NCBI RefSeq assembly: GCF_040676775.1
Contig: NZ_JBFAPP010000004.1
Span: 372,001 to 436,000, forward strand
DNA from: Micromonospora_G sp040676775
Lineage (GTDB): Bacteria; Actinomycetota; Actinomycetes; Mycobacteriales; Micromonosporaceae
Reading direction: 5' to 3'
Length of the DNA: 64,000 nt
The position numbers were made by a program, and so were the translations under genes. Within the stretch, counting starts at the first letter, position 1. Every line of letters begins with the position of its first letter. Shown here piece after piece: positions 34,191 to 42,482 of the stretch. The notes under the pieces are model-generated. The model did no database searches, was not told where the DNA came from, and was given only the letters and a program-made list of their open reading frames with translations.

Positions 34191-34297
34191 CCCGATCCCA
34201 TTGACGTGTCTGACGTGGGTCAAACGGAAACTGGCAGGTTGCCGTGACGGTAACCGCTATCGCGTCCCCACCCATGGGACAGTCGTATTTCCGGCAG

Positions 34298-36379
34298 TTA
34301 CGCCGCGCCGTCGGGCCGTTCCTCGTCGGCCGACGGCTGGGCCGCGGTACGCAACCGACCGCGCCCGAACGCGTCGATCCGCCCCCACCGGCCCGGTATG
34401 CCGAGCAGTTCGATCCGCCCCAGGCTGGCCGGCACCGCGGGCCGGACGGTCAGCCCGTCCTCCTGCGGTTCGAGCCCGAGCATCGTACGCAGCAGCAGCA
34501 GTGGCGCACCGGCCGACCAGGCCTGTGGGCTGCACGCGGTCGGGTACTGCACCGGGTACGTGGTGAGGTCCCGGTCGTAACCGGCAAACGCCTCCGGCAG
34601 CCGGCCCTGGAAGTACTTGGCCGCGTCGATGATGCTCTCCGCGATCCGGGCCGACTCCTCGGTGAAGCCGTACTTCGCCAGGCCGGCGGCGATGATCGAG
34701 TTGTCGAACGGCCAGACCGTGCCGACGTGGTAGCCGAGCGGGTTGTACCGGCCGTTGCCCTCGGCGAGCGTACGCACACCCCAGCCGGAGAACATCGCCG
34801 GACCGAGCAGGTGTCGCGCCACCATCGGGGCCTTGTCCTCGTCGACGATCCCGCTCCAGAGCAGATGCCCCATGTTCGAGGCGAGCCCGTCGACCTGCCG
34901 TCCGGCACCGTCGAGCGCGAGCGCGTAGTACTCCCCGTCCTCCACCCAGAAGTCGCGGTTGAAGCGCATCTTCAGGTCGGCCGCCTCCTGCTCCAGCCGG
35001 TCGGCGAGCTGCGGGTCGTCCCAGAACTTCCGGGCCATCCGGGCGCCACGGATCTTCGCGTCGTACGCGTACCCCTGGATCTCGCAGGTTGCCCGGGGGA
35101 AGCTGGGCAGGCTGCCGTCCCGGAAGCAGATGGCGTCCCAGGAGTCCTTCCAGCACTGGTTCTCCAACCCGTTGCGGGTGTTGCGCCGCTCGTACCAGAT
35201 GTAACCGTTGCCGACCAGGTCGCCGTAGCTGTCGATCCAGGACAGCGCCAGCCGCGCCTCGTCGGCCAGTTCGCGTACGAGTGCCGTGTCACCGCTCCAG
35301 CGTTCGTACTCGTCCAGCAGGATCACGAACAGCGGGGTCGAGTCGGCCGCACCGTAGTACGGCGAGTGCGGCTGCTCCTCGAACGCGGCCGACTCGCCGT
35401 ACCGGATCTCGTGCAGGATCTTGCCGGGCTCCTCGTCGCGCAGGTTGTCCAACCTGGTCCCCTGCAGGTCGGCCAGGGTACGCAGGGTGGACGGGGCGAT
35501 CTCCGGGATGAACGGCAGGGTCTGCAGGCAGGTGAGGATGCTGTCCCGGCCGAACAGGGTCATGAACCAGGGCAGGCCGGCGGCGGGCAGCTTCTCCTTG
35601 CGCAGCAGGCCGGTGTAACGCAGCGCGGCCAGGTCGGTGATGCTGCGTTCGTACGAGTCGTTCAGCGGTTCGCAGTCACAGGCCAGGTGCGGCGCGCGGG
35701 CCATCCACTCGTCGAGGCGGCGCTGCACGTCGGGGCGTCCCCGCCCCCGTTCGGAGGTCGGCAGTTCCGCTGCCGCCGACTCGTCCGCGCTCGGGAAGAG
35801 CGTGACCACCCGCAGTACGGTGGTCCACTTGCCGTGCGGCTCGATCCGGATCCGGAACGTCATGCCCTGCTCGTCGATCTCGGCCTCGTGGCTGGCCGAG
35901 ATGAGCGTCTCGCGGTAGAAGGCGTCCCGCCGGTAACTCAGCCGCAGTGTGTCGTGCTGCACCCGGGTGGTGATCACACCGCGCTTCGGCAGCAGGTTCT
36001 TGATCTCGAACAGGTCCGCGAAGTCGCTGCCGATCTCCATCCGTACGGTGAAGTCGACCGCTTCCTCCTCGTGGTTCAGTACGGTCAACCGCTCCTCGAA
36101 CCCGCCGCCCACCGTACGTTGCCGGATCACCGACGCCTTGGCGTCGATGTAGTGCGTCGGCTCACCCGGGGCGAGGAAGAAGCTGGTCTGGAAGTACCGC
36201 AGGTCGTCGACGGAGAGCGAGTGCAGGCGCTCCCCGTTGATGGTCAGCTCCCAGCGCGCGATGAACCGGGTGTCCAGCGCGAACAGACCTGTGGGGAAGC
36301 TCGGCGACGGGTCGATGTCGCCGTTGCGGCTGCTCACCACGAAGGTGGCGCCGTCGAGGATGCTGACCGGCTCGGTCAC
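34298..36379 (-). CDS. Glycogen-debranching-type glycosidase, copy 2
   Basis: 693 residues from GTG overlapping the upstream SCP2 stop by 4 nt. It aligns over the full length with the 31455-33572 protein: same N-terminal block (ILDGATFVVSSRNGDIDPSP), same FMTLFGRDSILTCLQTL and NGLENQCWKDSWDAI blocks, and the same CSPQAWSAGAPLLLLRTM end. The differences are scattered, which suggests old divergence or transfer of one copy rather than a recent duplication. Inserts such as SADESAAAELPTSERGRGRPD around residue 220 are unique to this copy. Confidence 0.86.
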   Translation of the reverse strand: MTEPVSILDGATFVVSSRNGDIDPSPSFPTGLFALDTRFIARWELTINGERLHSLSVDDLRYFQTSFFLAPGEPTHYIDAKASVIRQRTVGGGFEERLTVLNHEEEAVDFTVRMEIGSDFADLFEIKNLLPKRGVITTRVQHDTLRLSYRRDAFYRETLISASHEAEIDEQGMTFRIRIEPHGKWTTVLRVVTLFPSADESAAAELPTSERGRGRPDVQRRLDEWMARAPHLACDCEPLNDSYERSITDLAALRYTGLLRKEKLPAAGLPWFMTLFGRDSILTCLQTLPFIPEIAPSTLRTLADLQGTRLDNLRDEEPGKILHEIRYGESAAFEEQPHSPYYGAADSTPLFVILLDEYERWSGDTALVRELADEARLALSWIDSYGDLVGNGYIWYERRNTRNGLENQCWKDSWDAICFRDGSLPSFPRATCEIQGYAYDAKIRGARMARKFWDDPQLADRLEQEAADLKMRFNRDFWVEDGEYYALALDGAGRQVDGLASNMGHLLWSGIVDEDKAPMVARHLLGPAMFSGWGVRTLAEGNGRYNPLGYHVGTVWPFDNSIIAAGLAKYGFTEESARIAESIIDAAKYFQGRLPEAFAGYDRDLTTYPVQYPTACSPQAWSAGAPLLLLRTMLGLEPQEDGLTVRPAVPASLGRIELLGIPGRWGRIDAFGRGRLRTAAQPSADEERPDGAA

Positions 36380-36750
36380 CGGGTGTCCCGTTCCCGGACC
36401 ATCCGCCGAGGATCGACCGCGCCCGGTGCGGCGGGAAAGAACCGGCGGAACATCATCAGCAGTGGGATGTCACCGTCGAGCACACACTCGGTACGGATCA
36501 TCGCCGAGATGACGTTGGCCTGGCCGGTGGTGAAGCGGTCGAACAACTCCCCGTCGACGTGCACGACACAGTCCGCGTCCCGCCGGTCCGGCGACACCGA
36601 GATGTTGCCGTGGTGCATGGCGACGAACCAGTGTTCGGTCTCCGTACCGTTGCGCAGGTCGAAGCGGAGCGTGCCGTGGGCCCGCTTCGGCAGCAGGTCG
36701 GGCGCGCGTTCGCCGAGACCGTGGAAGAAGCTCGTTGTCACCTCGCCCAT
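36376..36750 (-). CDS. SCP2 sterol-carrier-like protein, copy 2
   Basis: 124 residues from the ATG at 36750, with GAGGAGGAG in front; the frame reaches 36780 but the ribosome site decides the start. Same length as copy 1 and the same blocks: HGTLRFDLRNGTETEHWFVAMHHGNISVSPD, CVVHVDGELFDRF, and a C-terminal MFRRFFPAAPGA. Coupled by GTGA overlap to the following glycosidase gene, in the same gene order as copy 1. Confidence 0.85.
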   Translation of the reverse strand: MGEVTTSFFHGLGERAPDLLPKRAHGTLRFDLRNGTETEHWFVAMHHGNISVSPDRRDADCVVHVDGELFDRFTTGQANVISAMIRTECVLDGDIPLLMMFRRFFPAAPGAVDPRRMVRERDTR

Positions 36751-36804
36751 ACGCGTACTCCTCCTCGTACGAAGAAGCATCGCCCCGTACGCGGGGCGGG
36801 CACA

Positions 36805-38058
36805 TCACCCGGAGGAGGTGAACTCCGCAGGTCCGGGCCGGCGGCCGCGGAGCAGGAGCAGGCCGCTGCCCAGGGCGGCGGCGACCGGGGCGAGCACGAA
36901 ACCGACGGTGACCCGCCCGCTCGCGTCCAGCAGGGCGCCGTTGACCGCCGCCCCACCGGCGCTACCCACGGAGAAGGCGGTGGCCGCCCAGGCGAACGCC
37001 TCGGCGACCGTGCCCGCCGGGGCCACCCGGTCGATCGCCACGAACGCGACGGTGAGCAGCGGTGGCAGCGCGAGCCCGCTGACCGCCATCAGCACCAGCA
37101 TCGCGGGCGGGGCCGGGGTGAGCAGCAGGGGCAGGTAGCCGGCGGCGAAGACCGCCGTCGCCCGAGGCAGGGTGGCGTGCCGGCGCAGGCCGCCGAAGCG
37201 TACGTAGAGCAGGCCGCCGACGAGCGCCCCGGTGGCCTGGGCGGCGAGCAGCCAACCGGCCCAGGAGCGCGCCCCGGACGCCTCGGCGTAGCCGGTCGCG
37301 GCCACCGTCACGCTGCCCACCCCGGTGCCGACCAGCACCAGCGCGCCGAGGATCAGCCGCAGCCGGGCGGCGCGCAGCGGACCCGCCCAGTGGCGTACGG
37401 CCCGCTCGCCCCGCCAGCGGCGGACCGCGCCGGTGGTGGCGAACCAGGCGGTGCCGGCGGCCTGGAACAGCGCGGCGGCGGCCAGGCCACCGGTCGGGCC
37501 GACCAGACCCACCGCGGCTAGCGTGACCACCGGGCCGAGTACGAAGATCGCCTCCTGGACCGCGATGTCCAGCGTGTACGCGGTCTGCACCTGGTGGGCC
37601 GGGAGCAGGTCGCGCCAGAGCACCCGCAGACACGACTCGAACGGCGGCGCACCCGCACCGGCCAGCGCGGCGGCGAACACGGTGACCGGCAGGTTGACGT
37701 GCGCGGCGGTGAGCGCGAAACCGAGCGTGGAGACGACCATGGCCAGCCACAGCACCGGCGGTTGGCGCCACCGGTCGGCGACCCGGGCGAGCATCGGCTG
37801 GCCGACCGCCATGCCCGCGGTGTACGCGCCGACCAGCAGCCCGGCCACGGTCAGCGTCACCGTCTCGCGGGCGAAGATCAGCAGGGCCAGCGGTGCGGCG
37901 CCGAGCGGGATCCGGCCGAGCAGGCTGGCCGCCAGCACCCGCGCGGTCTGCGGCGCCCGCAGCACGGCCAGCGCGGACGTGTCGGCGGTTGGTGCCGGTA
38001 GGGAACCCGGCGCGGTGTCGGAATCTGGGTGTGGCGTGGTGCCGGAGTTTTCGGGCAT
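36805..38058 (-). CDS. MFS transporter
   Basis: 417 residues from ATG at 38058 (frame extends to 38184). Twelve hydrophobic segments are readily seen, beginning LLGRIPLGAAPLALLIFARE, with the loop-2/3 basic motif RVADRWRQPP typical of MFS. The tail RGRRPGPAEFTSSG is cytoplasmic. No specific substrate motif. It lies 54 bp upstream of the copy-2 SCP2 gene on the same strand and might be transcribed with it, so a sugar or lipid link is possible but unproven. Confidence 0.85.
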   Translation of the reverse strand: MPENSGTTPHPDSDTAPGSLPAPTADTSALAVLRAPQTARVLAASLLGRIPLGAAPLALLIFARETVTLTVAGLLVGAYTAGMAVGQPMLARVADRWRQPPVLWLAMVVSTLGFALTAAHVNLPVTVFAAALAGAGAPPFESCLRVLWRDLLPAHQVQTAYTLDIAVQEAIFVLGPVVTLAAVGLVGPTGGLAAAALFQAAGTAWFATTGAVRRWRGERAVRHWAGPLRAARLRLILGALVLVGTGVGSVTVAATGYAEASGARSWAGWLLAAQATGALVGGLLYVRFGGLRRHATLPRATAVFAAGYLPLLLTPAPPAMLVLMAVSGLALPPLLTVAFVAIDRVAPAGTVAEAFAWAATAFSVGSAGGAAVNGALLDASGRVTVGFVLAPVAAALGSGLLLLRGRRPGPAEFTSSG

Positions 38059-38245
38059 GGCGGAAGCGCTCCCGGAGCGGGGGAAGGGACCGGACGGTGT
38101 TCGGATCGGCGAACCCGTCAGGGAGCGAAGTCGGCGCGTTCGTGGTCGTTGCCGTAGAGCGGCAGCGCGGGCGTGATCCAGCACCGGTACGCGGCGGCGG
38201 TGGCGTCGAGCGGGATCACGCCCGCAACTGTATCGGTTGTGCCGC

Positions 38246-38938
38246 TCAGCGGATCGGGCTGAACTTCAGGTGCGACCGCTGCCGTAGCCGGATCCCGGAG
38301 GCGAGCGCGACCAGGGCGGTGAGCGCCACCGCGAAGACGACGCCGTGCACCAGGCCGCGGGTCAGGTAACCGCCGTCGGTGTGGTCGACCGCGTACGTGC
38401 CGATCTCCCGGCTGGCCCAGAACGGCAGGAGCCGGGCGGCGGTGCCGGCCGGGTCGAGCATCATCTGCAACCCGAACACGATCAGCAGGACCAGGGTGCC
38501 CTCCAACTCGCGCGGCAGCACCGCGCTCAGCACCAGCCCAAACGGTGCCGCGGTGGCCACCGTGAGCAGCATGATCAGGGCGATCGCGCCGTACCGTACG
38601 TCGTGCTGGTCGAACCGGACGAGCAGGAAGTACGGCACCGAGAGCAGCAGGCCGACGACCCAGAGCGCGAGCAGCCGGCCCAGGTGCAGGTGGTACGCCC
38701 GGTAGCCGGAGAGCCGCAGCCGGGGTTCGATCTCGCGGGCCGCGCTGCCGGCGAACAGGGCGGCGGTGCTCAGCGCCCAGCCCAGTCCGAGGCAGACGAA
38801 GCGGATCGACTGGCCCAGGTGGTCGCCCCGCCGGCTCAGGTAGAACAGCAGCGGCAGCACCAGCAGGATCACCAGGACCGAGCGCCGACGCAGCATCTCC
38901 CGCAGCGCCATCTCGGCGATCGTCAACAACTTGGTCAT
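38246..38938 (-). CDS. ABC-2-type transporter permease
   Basis: 230 residues with GGGGGAAGAAA before the ATG. Six hydrophobic segments (20-40, 50-67, 85-105, 115-137, 145-163, 200-220) fit a CcmB/ABC-2-type permease. The amino-terminal part has MALREMLRRRSVLVI, an amphipathic coupling helix. Follows the ABC ATPase gene on the same strand, with 64 nt containing a 16-bp direct repeat (CCGCTCATCCGACTCGG-type, near 38985-39015). Likely the membrane half of an exporter regulated by PadR. Confidence 0.85.
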   Translation of the reverse strand: MTKLLTIAEMALREMLRRRSVLVILLVLPLLFYLSRRGDHLGQSIRFVCLGLGWALSTAALFAGSAAREIEPRLRLSGYRAYHLHLGRLLALWVVGLLLSVPYFLLVRFDQHDVRYGAIALIMLLTVATAAPFGLVLSAVLPRELEGTLVLLIVFGLQMMLDPAGTAARLLPFWASREIGTYAVDHTDGGYLTRGLVHGVVFAVALTALVALASGIRLRQRSHLKFSPIR

Positions 38939-39002
38939 TTTCTTCCCCCGCCGCTCGGCCGATTCCGCTCGCTCGTCCCGCCGCTCATCCGACTCGGACC
39001 GC

Positions 39003-39848
39003 TCATCCGACCGGCTGCCGGACCGGGCTCAGGTCGAGCACGGTGTCGACCCGGTCGAGTTGGTTGAGCAGGTGGGTGACCACCACGATCGCCTTGCCGG
39101 CCGCGCGCCAGTCCCAGAGCTGGTGCCAGAAGTCGAGGTAGGTGCCCCGGTCGAAGCCCTGGTAGGGCTCGTCCAGCAGCAGCACGTCCGGGTCACCGAG
39201 ACCGGCCAGCACCAGGTTGAGCTTCTGCCGGGTGCCGCCGGAGAGGTGCCGGGCCTGGGTCGGCCCGGTCGGATCCCAGTCCAGCCCGGCGGCCTGCCGC
39301 CGACCAGCCGACCGCGCGGTGTCGCGGTGCAGCCCACGGCCCGCGCCCACCAGCACAAAATGCTCTTCGGGTACGAGGAAGTCGCTGGTACCGCCGGACT
39401 GCGGGCAGTAGCCGACGGTCCCGTGCACGCGTACCTGGCCCCGGTCGGGGCTGGCCAGGCCGGCGCAGATGCGCAGGAAGGTGCTCTTGCCGGAGCCGTT
39501 CGCACCGACCACCGCCGCGATCTCGCCCGCCCGTACGGTCAGGTCGACTCCGGTCAGCACCCGGTGCCGGCGGTAGCGCTTGGTGATGCCGCGTGCCTCC
39601 AGCCGTACCGGACCGGGTGCGCCCCGGTACACCCGAGGTTCGGCCGCGCCGACGCTGTCCGCCACCGCCGCCGCGTACGTCTCCGGCGGGCCGAACACCC
39701 GCAGCGGCGCCTCACCGCTGTCGCGCAGGTGGGTGGCCGCCTCGGCGACCACGTGTCCGGCCAGGTCCCGGTCGACGCCGTGCCGGCGCAGTTCGCCGGC
39801 CAGCGCGGCCAGCCATCCCTCGTGGTTCACCGATTGTCCGTGGTTCAC
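39003..39848 (-). CDS. HAAS-domain and ABC-transporter ATPase fusion
   Basis: 281 residues from a GTG overlapping the PadR stop (GTGA). Residues about 9-60 (AALAGELRRHGVDRDLAGHVVAEAATHLRD) resemble the HAAS signalling domain usually found as a separate protein after PadR. The rest is an ABC ATPase: Walker A GANGSGKST, Q-loop near YCPQSGGTSD, signature LSGGTRQKLNL, Walker B VLLLDEP. Together with the downstream permease it forms a two-gene exporter. Fusion of the HAAS module to the ATPase is unusual, and the nucleotide-binding parts are intact. Export substrate unknown. Confidence 0.85.
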   Translation of the reverse strand: MNHGQSVNHEGWLAALAGELRRHGVDRDLAGHVVAEAATHLRDSGEAPLRVFGPPETYAAAVADSVGAAEPRVYRGAPGPVRLEARGITKRYRRHRVLTGVDLTVRAGEIAAVVGANGSGKSTFLRICAGLASPDRGQVRVHGTVGYCPQSGGTSDFLVPEEHFVLVGAGRGLHRDTARSAGRRQAAGLDWDPTGPTQARHLSGGTRQKLNLVLAGLGDPDVLLLDEPYQGFDRGTYLDFWHQLWDWRAAGKAIVVVTHLLNQLDRVDTVLDLSPVRQPVG

Positions 39849-40183
39849 CGCGTGCTCACCTCCCGCAGAATCGCGCCCACCCCGCCGCTGAACGTGGCCC
39901 AGTCGGCGGTGGTCTGGCGCAGCGTCTCGCCGCCCGCGACCGTGATCCGGTAGTACTTGCGGGCCGGGCCGGTCGTACCCTCCCGCCACTGGGCACTGAC
40001 CAGCCCGGTGCGCTGCAACCGCAGCAGCACCGGGTAGAGCGTGCCGCCCTGGATCGGCCCGACCCCGGCCGCGTTCAGCGACTGGGCCAGTTCGTAGCCG
40101 TACGACTCGCGTCTGGCGAGCAGTGCCAGTACGCAGAGGTCGAGCACCCCGCGCAACCACTGCCCACGTCGCTCCTGATCCAC
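39845..40183 (-). CDS. PadR-family transcriptional regulator
   Basis: 112 residues from GTG at 40183 (frame reaches 40222). The winged helix is clear: LRGVLDLCVLALLARRESYGYELAQSLN and GGTLYPVLLRLQRTGLVSAQW, with the PadR winged hairpin GPARKYYRITVAGGETLRQTT. A likely operator AGGTAG-N5-CTACCT (40192-40208) sits directly before the start. It heads the PadR-ABC ATPase-permease operon and probably represses it until an inducer binds. Confidence 0.9.
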   Translation of the reverse strand: MDQERRGQWLRGVLDLCVLALLARRESYGYELAQSLNAAGVGPIQGGTLYPVLLRLQRTGLVSAQWREGTTGPARKYYRITVAGGETLRQTTADWATFSGGVGAILREVSTR

Positions 40184-40191
40184 GCGGCACA

Positions 40192-40208
40192 AGGTAGCAG
40201 ACCTACCT
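40192..40208. promoter_or_regulatory. Candidate PadR autoregulatory operator
   Basis: AGGTAG (40192-40197) and CTACCT (40203-40208) form an inverted repeat with 5-nt spacer, 9 bp before the PadR GTG. PadR repressors bind palindromes in their own promoters. Inference from position and symmetry. Confidence 0.5.
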
Positions 40209-40244
40209 AGCTTGCCGCACAACCTAGGGCGCTCCCGACGTGAG

Positions 40245-40305
40245 CTTGACAGGCGGCGTCAAGTGCTTGACAGTAGGTGTCAAGTGCTTGACGGGTGGTG
40301 TCAAG
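40245..40305. promoter_or_regulatory. Three 21-bp-phased palindromes (CTTGAC-N7-GTCAAG)
   Basis: Perfect inverted repeats CTTGAC...GTCAAG occur at 40245-40263, 40266-40284 and 40287-40305. Starts are exactly 21 bp apart, so they lie on one face of the helix. They stand in the divergent gap between PadR and the HTH-protein gene, and the spacers are aggcggc, agtaggt and gggtggt. Likely an operator array. TTGACA is also a -35-like word, so repressors may occlude RNA polymerase here. Confidence 0.75.
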
Positions 40306-40318
40306 AAGGGAGGCGTCC

Positions 40319-40849
40319 GTGGTGCCCACGGATCGGAAACAGCTCGCCGAGCAGCTCGTACGGCTGCTCGACATCCGACTGCTCGACCCGCTGGAGATCC
40401 TGCTCGACGGGGACGACAGCGTGGAGGCAATCCGTACCGTGGTCCGGATCCGGGCGGTGACCTGGGCGGACCGGATCGTCGCCGGGGACGACCGGGAGGC
40501 GGTCGGCGTGATCATGCGGGTGGTGTCGACCCTCTACCCGGACGACGGACCGTTCGACCCGCCGCTGGACTGGTGGCGCACCCCGCTGGGTCGGGCGGTG
40601 AGCCGCCGGGTCGGTCACCCCACCGCCACCGCCATCTCGTACGCGGTGGCCGGCGCGATGCTCGGCATCACCCGGCAGGGCGTACACGACCTGGTGAACC
40701 GGGGGCGGTTGACCCGCCACCCGGACGGCGGGGTGGTGCCCTCGTCGGTCCGGGACCGACTGCTCCAACTCGACGGGCAGGGCGAGCCCGCGCGATCCGA
40801 CCAGCAGGGCGAGCCGGCGCGATCCGACGGGGAGGCCGAGCGTGCGTGA
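40319..40849 (+). CDS. HTH DNA-binding protein of unknown family
   Basis: 176 residues from GTG at 40319 with GGGAGG in front. The C-terminal half (about 110-155) has a helix-turn-helix like AGAMLGITRQGVHDLVNRGRL, close to MerR/excisionase helices, with RLTRHPDGGVVPSSVRDRL. The N-terminal half (RKQLAEQLVRLLDIRLLDPLEILLDGDDSVEAIRT) is helical. The tail carries two GEPARSD units coded by a 27-bp direct repeat. It overlaps the hydrolase gene by 8 nt. Three phased palindromes just upstream are good candidates for its own operator. Confidence 0.7.
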   Translation: MVPTDRKQLAEQLVRLLDIRLLDPLEILLDGDDSVEAIRTVVRIRAVTWADRIVAGDDREAVGVIMRVVSTLYPDDGPFDPPLDWWRTPLGRAVSRRVGHPTATAISYAVAGAMLGITRQGVHDLVNRGRLTRHPDGGVVPSSVRDRLLQLDGQGEPARSDQQGEPARSDGEAERA

Positions 40850-41657
40850 TCTGACGGTGGCGGGCGCGGGAGTGCTGCTCGCGATACGTGACTTCGGTGG
40901 GGCAGGCGCACCGGTTCTGCTGCTGCACGGCGCCGGCGGCACCCTGTCCGCGATGGACGCGCTGGCCGAGGGGCTGCGGCCGGCGTACCGGGCGGTGGCG
41001 GTGGACCTGCGCGGGCACGGCGGGTCCGGTGACGGGTCGTGGACCATGGACGCGGTCCTCACCGACCTCGACGCGGTCGTGGCCGACCTGGGCCTGGACC
41101 CGCCCGCGATGGTCGGTTGGTCGCTCGGCGGGATGATCGCCACCGAGTGGGCGCGGCGGCATCCGGAGTGTCCGGCCGTGGTGAGCCTGGACGGCGTACC
41201 GCCGCCGACCCGTCCGGAACAGCTGGTCGGGCTCGCGCCCGAGCATGCGGCGGGCGAACTGGCCCGGCTGCACGCCGTCTTCGCCGAGATGAGCGCCGGG
41301 ATGGCCCGGTCGGGTGCCCGTCCCGGTCCGGAGACGGTCGAACAGATGCGCCTGGCCATGGCGTCGTTCGACCTGGTCCCGGCGCTGCGGGCGGCGCCCT
41401 GTCCGCTGCTGCTGGTGCTCGCCACGGCCGACATGCCAGCGCAGGAGCCGTTCGGCGAGCTGTACGACGCGTACCGGCGGGGGACCTCCGCGGGGGTCGC
41501 CGAGGCTGCCGGTGCCAACCCGAGGCTGCGGGTGGTCGCGCTGGCCGGGGCGACGCACGCCATGGTCGCCAACCAGCCACAGCGGGTCGCCGCCCTGGTC
41601 AGGGCGTTCCTCGACGACCCGACCGGCGACGCCACGGACGACACGGATGGGGCGTGA
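40842..41657 (+). CDS. Alpha/beta hydrolase
   Basis: 271 residues from GTG, overlapping the HTH gene by 8 nt. Oxyanion block LLHGAGGTLSAMD, nucleophile elbow GWSLGG (Ser94), Asp near DMPAQEPFG (about 209) and His in GATHAMV (about 235) complete the catalytic triad. It could be an esterase, lipase, haloperoxidase or lactonase. Coupling to the HTH gene suggests that gene controls it. The terminal Asp-rich residues (DATDDTDG) are low complexity. Confidence 0.88.
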   Translation: MRDLTVAGAGVLLAIRDFGGAGAPVLLLHGAGGTLSAMDALAEGLRPAYRAVAVDLRGHGGSGDGSWTMDAVLTDLDAVVADLGLDPPAMVGWSLGGMIATEWARRHPECPAVVSLDGVPPPTRPEQLVGLAPEHAAGELARLHAVFAEMSAGMARSGARPGPETVEQMRLAMASFDLVPALRAAPCPLLLVLATADMPAQEPFGELYDAYRRGTSAGVAEAAGANPRLRVVALAGATHAMVANQPQRVAALVRAFLDDPTGDATDDTDGA

Positions 41658-41692
41658 GTTACGTCGTGGTGTGGTCCGGGTAACGTTTGACG

Positions 41693-42472
41693 ATGCCAGA
41701 ACTCGTGTACCCGCCCGTGATCGCGACCGCCAAGACGCTCTTCCGCGCGCTCGACCTGCGGCTGCGAGTGGAGGGCGGGCAGCACGTGCCCCGCTCCGGT
41801 GGCGCCGTGATGGCCAGCAACCACGTCAGCTACCTCGACTTCATCTTCTGCGGACTGGGCGCCCAGCCGTCCCGCCGGCTGGTGCGCTTCATGGCCAAGC
41901 AGGAGGTCTTCACCAACCGGTACGCCGGCCCGCTGATGCGCGGCATGCGGCACATCCCGGTCGACCGGAACAACGGCGCCGGCTCGTACGCGACCGCGGT
42001 CAGCGCGCTGCGCGCGGGCGAGGTGGTCGGTGTCTTCCCGGAGGCGACGATCAGCCGCTCGTTCACGCTCAAGGGCACCAAGAGCGGGGTGGCCCGGATG
42101 GCCGACACCGCCGGGGTGCCGGTGCTGCCGGTCGCGCTCTGGGGCACCCAGCGGCTCTGGACGAAGGGCCGTCCGAAGAACCTGACCCGGCGGCACACCC
42201 CGATCACCATCCTGATCGGCGAGCCGCTGGCGCCCGCGGACTTCGGCACCTCCGGCGCGCTGATGGCCGAACTGCGCCGGCAGCTCACCACCCTGATCGA
42301 CCGGGCCCAGCGCGAGTACCCGGACCAGCCCGCCGGGCCGGAAGACACCTGGTGGCAGCCGGCGCACCTCGGCGGCTCGGCACCCACTCCGGAGGAGGCG
42401 GCGGAACTCGACGGGGAGACCCGCCGGCCCCGGCGGCCGAGCGCCGACCTGGTCGGGGAGGCCGAGCGCTGA
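41693..42472 (+). CDS. Lysophospholipid (PlsC-type) acyltransferase
   Basis: 259 residues from ATG at 41693 (MTMPEL at 41687 is also possible). The acyltransferase motifs are NHVSYLD (His44, Asp49, HX4D), GVFPEATIS (motif III) and PVLPVALWG (motif IV). It should transfer an acyl group from acyl-ACP or CoA to lysophosphatidate or a related lysolipid, at the inner membrane. No strong transmembrane helix, so peripheral. C-terminal tail charged. It stands 36 bp after the hydrolase. Confidence 0.9.
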   Translation: MPELVYPPVIATAKTLFRALDLRLRVEGGQHVPRSGGAVMASNHVSYLDFIFCGLGAQPSRRLVRFMAKQEVFTNRYAGPLMRGMRHIPVDRNNGAGSYATAVSALRAGEVVGVFPEATISRSFTLKGTKSGVARMADTAGVPVLPVALWGTQRLWTKGRPKNLTRRHTPITILIGEPLAPADFGTSGALMAELRRQLTTLIDRAQREYPDQPAGPEDTWWQPAHLGGSAPTPEEAAELDGETRRPRRPSADLVGEAER

Positions 42473-42482
42473 CCCGCGCCGG

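Noticed and set aside
34244..37138. 964-residue plus-strand frame opposite the second glycosidase
   Set aside because: It mirrors the minus-strand glycosidase and SCP2 genes, which have intact motifs and coupled starts.
40245..40305. CRISPR-like array
   Set aside because: The units are palindromes with 2-nt gaps and no unique spacers of 30-40 nt, so they look like operators.
40301..42367. 688-residue minus-strand frame
   Set aside because: Antisense to the HTH, hydrolase and acyltransferase genes, all of which have clear motifs.
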